Positions 17,407-17,500 of a stretch of DNA of 17,500 bases are shown here, one piece after another (position 1 is the first letter of the stretch; every line of letters starts with the position of its first letter). Both the position numbers and the translations under genes were made by a program. The notes beneath the pieces are model-generated. The model was not told the origin of the DNA. It searched no databases and was given only the letters and a program-made list of their open reading frames with translations. Origin of the DNA: Halisarca cf. caerulea (lineage: Eukaryota; Porifera; Demospongiae; Chondrillida; Halisarcidae); assembly GCA_963170055.1 (NCBI GenBank), contig CAUJGJ010000085.1, forward strand, positions 1,292,701 through 1,310,200, in the 5' to 3' direction.

Positions 17407-17500
17407 GATGATTAAAGCCAAGCTCAATTTCGAAGAAGACGAGCGAAAAGTAATGGCTTTAGTAAAAGACTACAAGCCAGAGGAGATATACCATTCGGAC
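17407..17500 (+). CDS. NDUFA13: NDUFA13, coding exon 3, cut by the window edge
   Basis: The exon completes Arg80 and then reads MIKAKLNFEEDERKVMALVK and DYKPEEIYHSD (residues 81-111), in frame to the last base. This aligns with the vertebrate [20 protein letters not shown] region that follows LLQAETDRR. The C-terminal roughly 33 residues lie to the right. Joining exons 1-3 in phase keeps one open frame, which supports all four splice sites. Confidence 0.92.

Overview
This is animal (metazoan) nuclear DNA. It contains parts of two housekeeping genes embedded in a very large amount of simple-sequence and transposon-derived DNA. The animal assignment rests on spliced genes with GT-AG introns, a complex I accessory subunit (NDUFA13/GRIM-19) and a gamma-type casein kinase 1. 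The density of CpG-bearing TACG/TACA/TATG tetranucleotide tracts suggests a marine invertebrate, possibly a sponge. That last step is inference and should be held loosely.

Genes. On the minus strand, the first coding exon of a casein kinase 1 gamma gene (10972-11161) ends at a splice donor that points left, so its large first intron should run into, and perhaps through, everything left of 10971. I found no second exon in 1-10970. On the plus strand, NDUFA13 starts at 11887. It has exons at 11887-12053, 12161-12232 and 17407-17500, and the third runs off the window edge. The two genes are head to head, with 725 bp between their start codons. That gap probably holds a shared or back-to-back promoter.

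Layout. Positions 1-10970 hold CA/TG microsatellites, TACG-type tetranucleotide tracts, a GGAT array, a long AT tract, two minisatellites, an internally deleted Tc1/mariner-type transposon with a broken transposase (2768-3385), a SINE-like or foldback element (4070-4358), a long near-perfect hairpin (1737-1855) and several short TA-flanked terminal-inverted-repeat elements. Positions 10972-17500 hold the gene pair. NDUFA13 intron 2 is 5,174 bp (intron 1 is only 107 bp) and carries five or six more short inverted-repeat elements plus an 85-bp minisatellite.

The unifying feature is a family of roughly 160-185 bp elements that begin CAGTG-AACCTC, end with the reverse complement and sit between TA dinucleotides, as expected of non-autonomous pogo/Tigger-like (Tc1/mariner superfamily) MITEs. 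At least eight ends or whole copies can be delimited. Two of the minisatellites appear to have expanded inside such elements. No new protein-coding system is visible. The best candidates for something undescribed are the hairpin at 1737-1855 and the MITE/minisatellite relationship.
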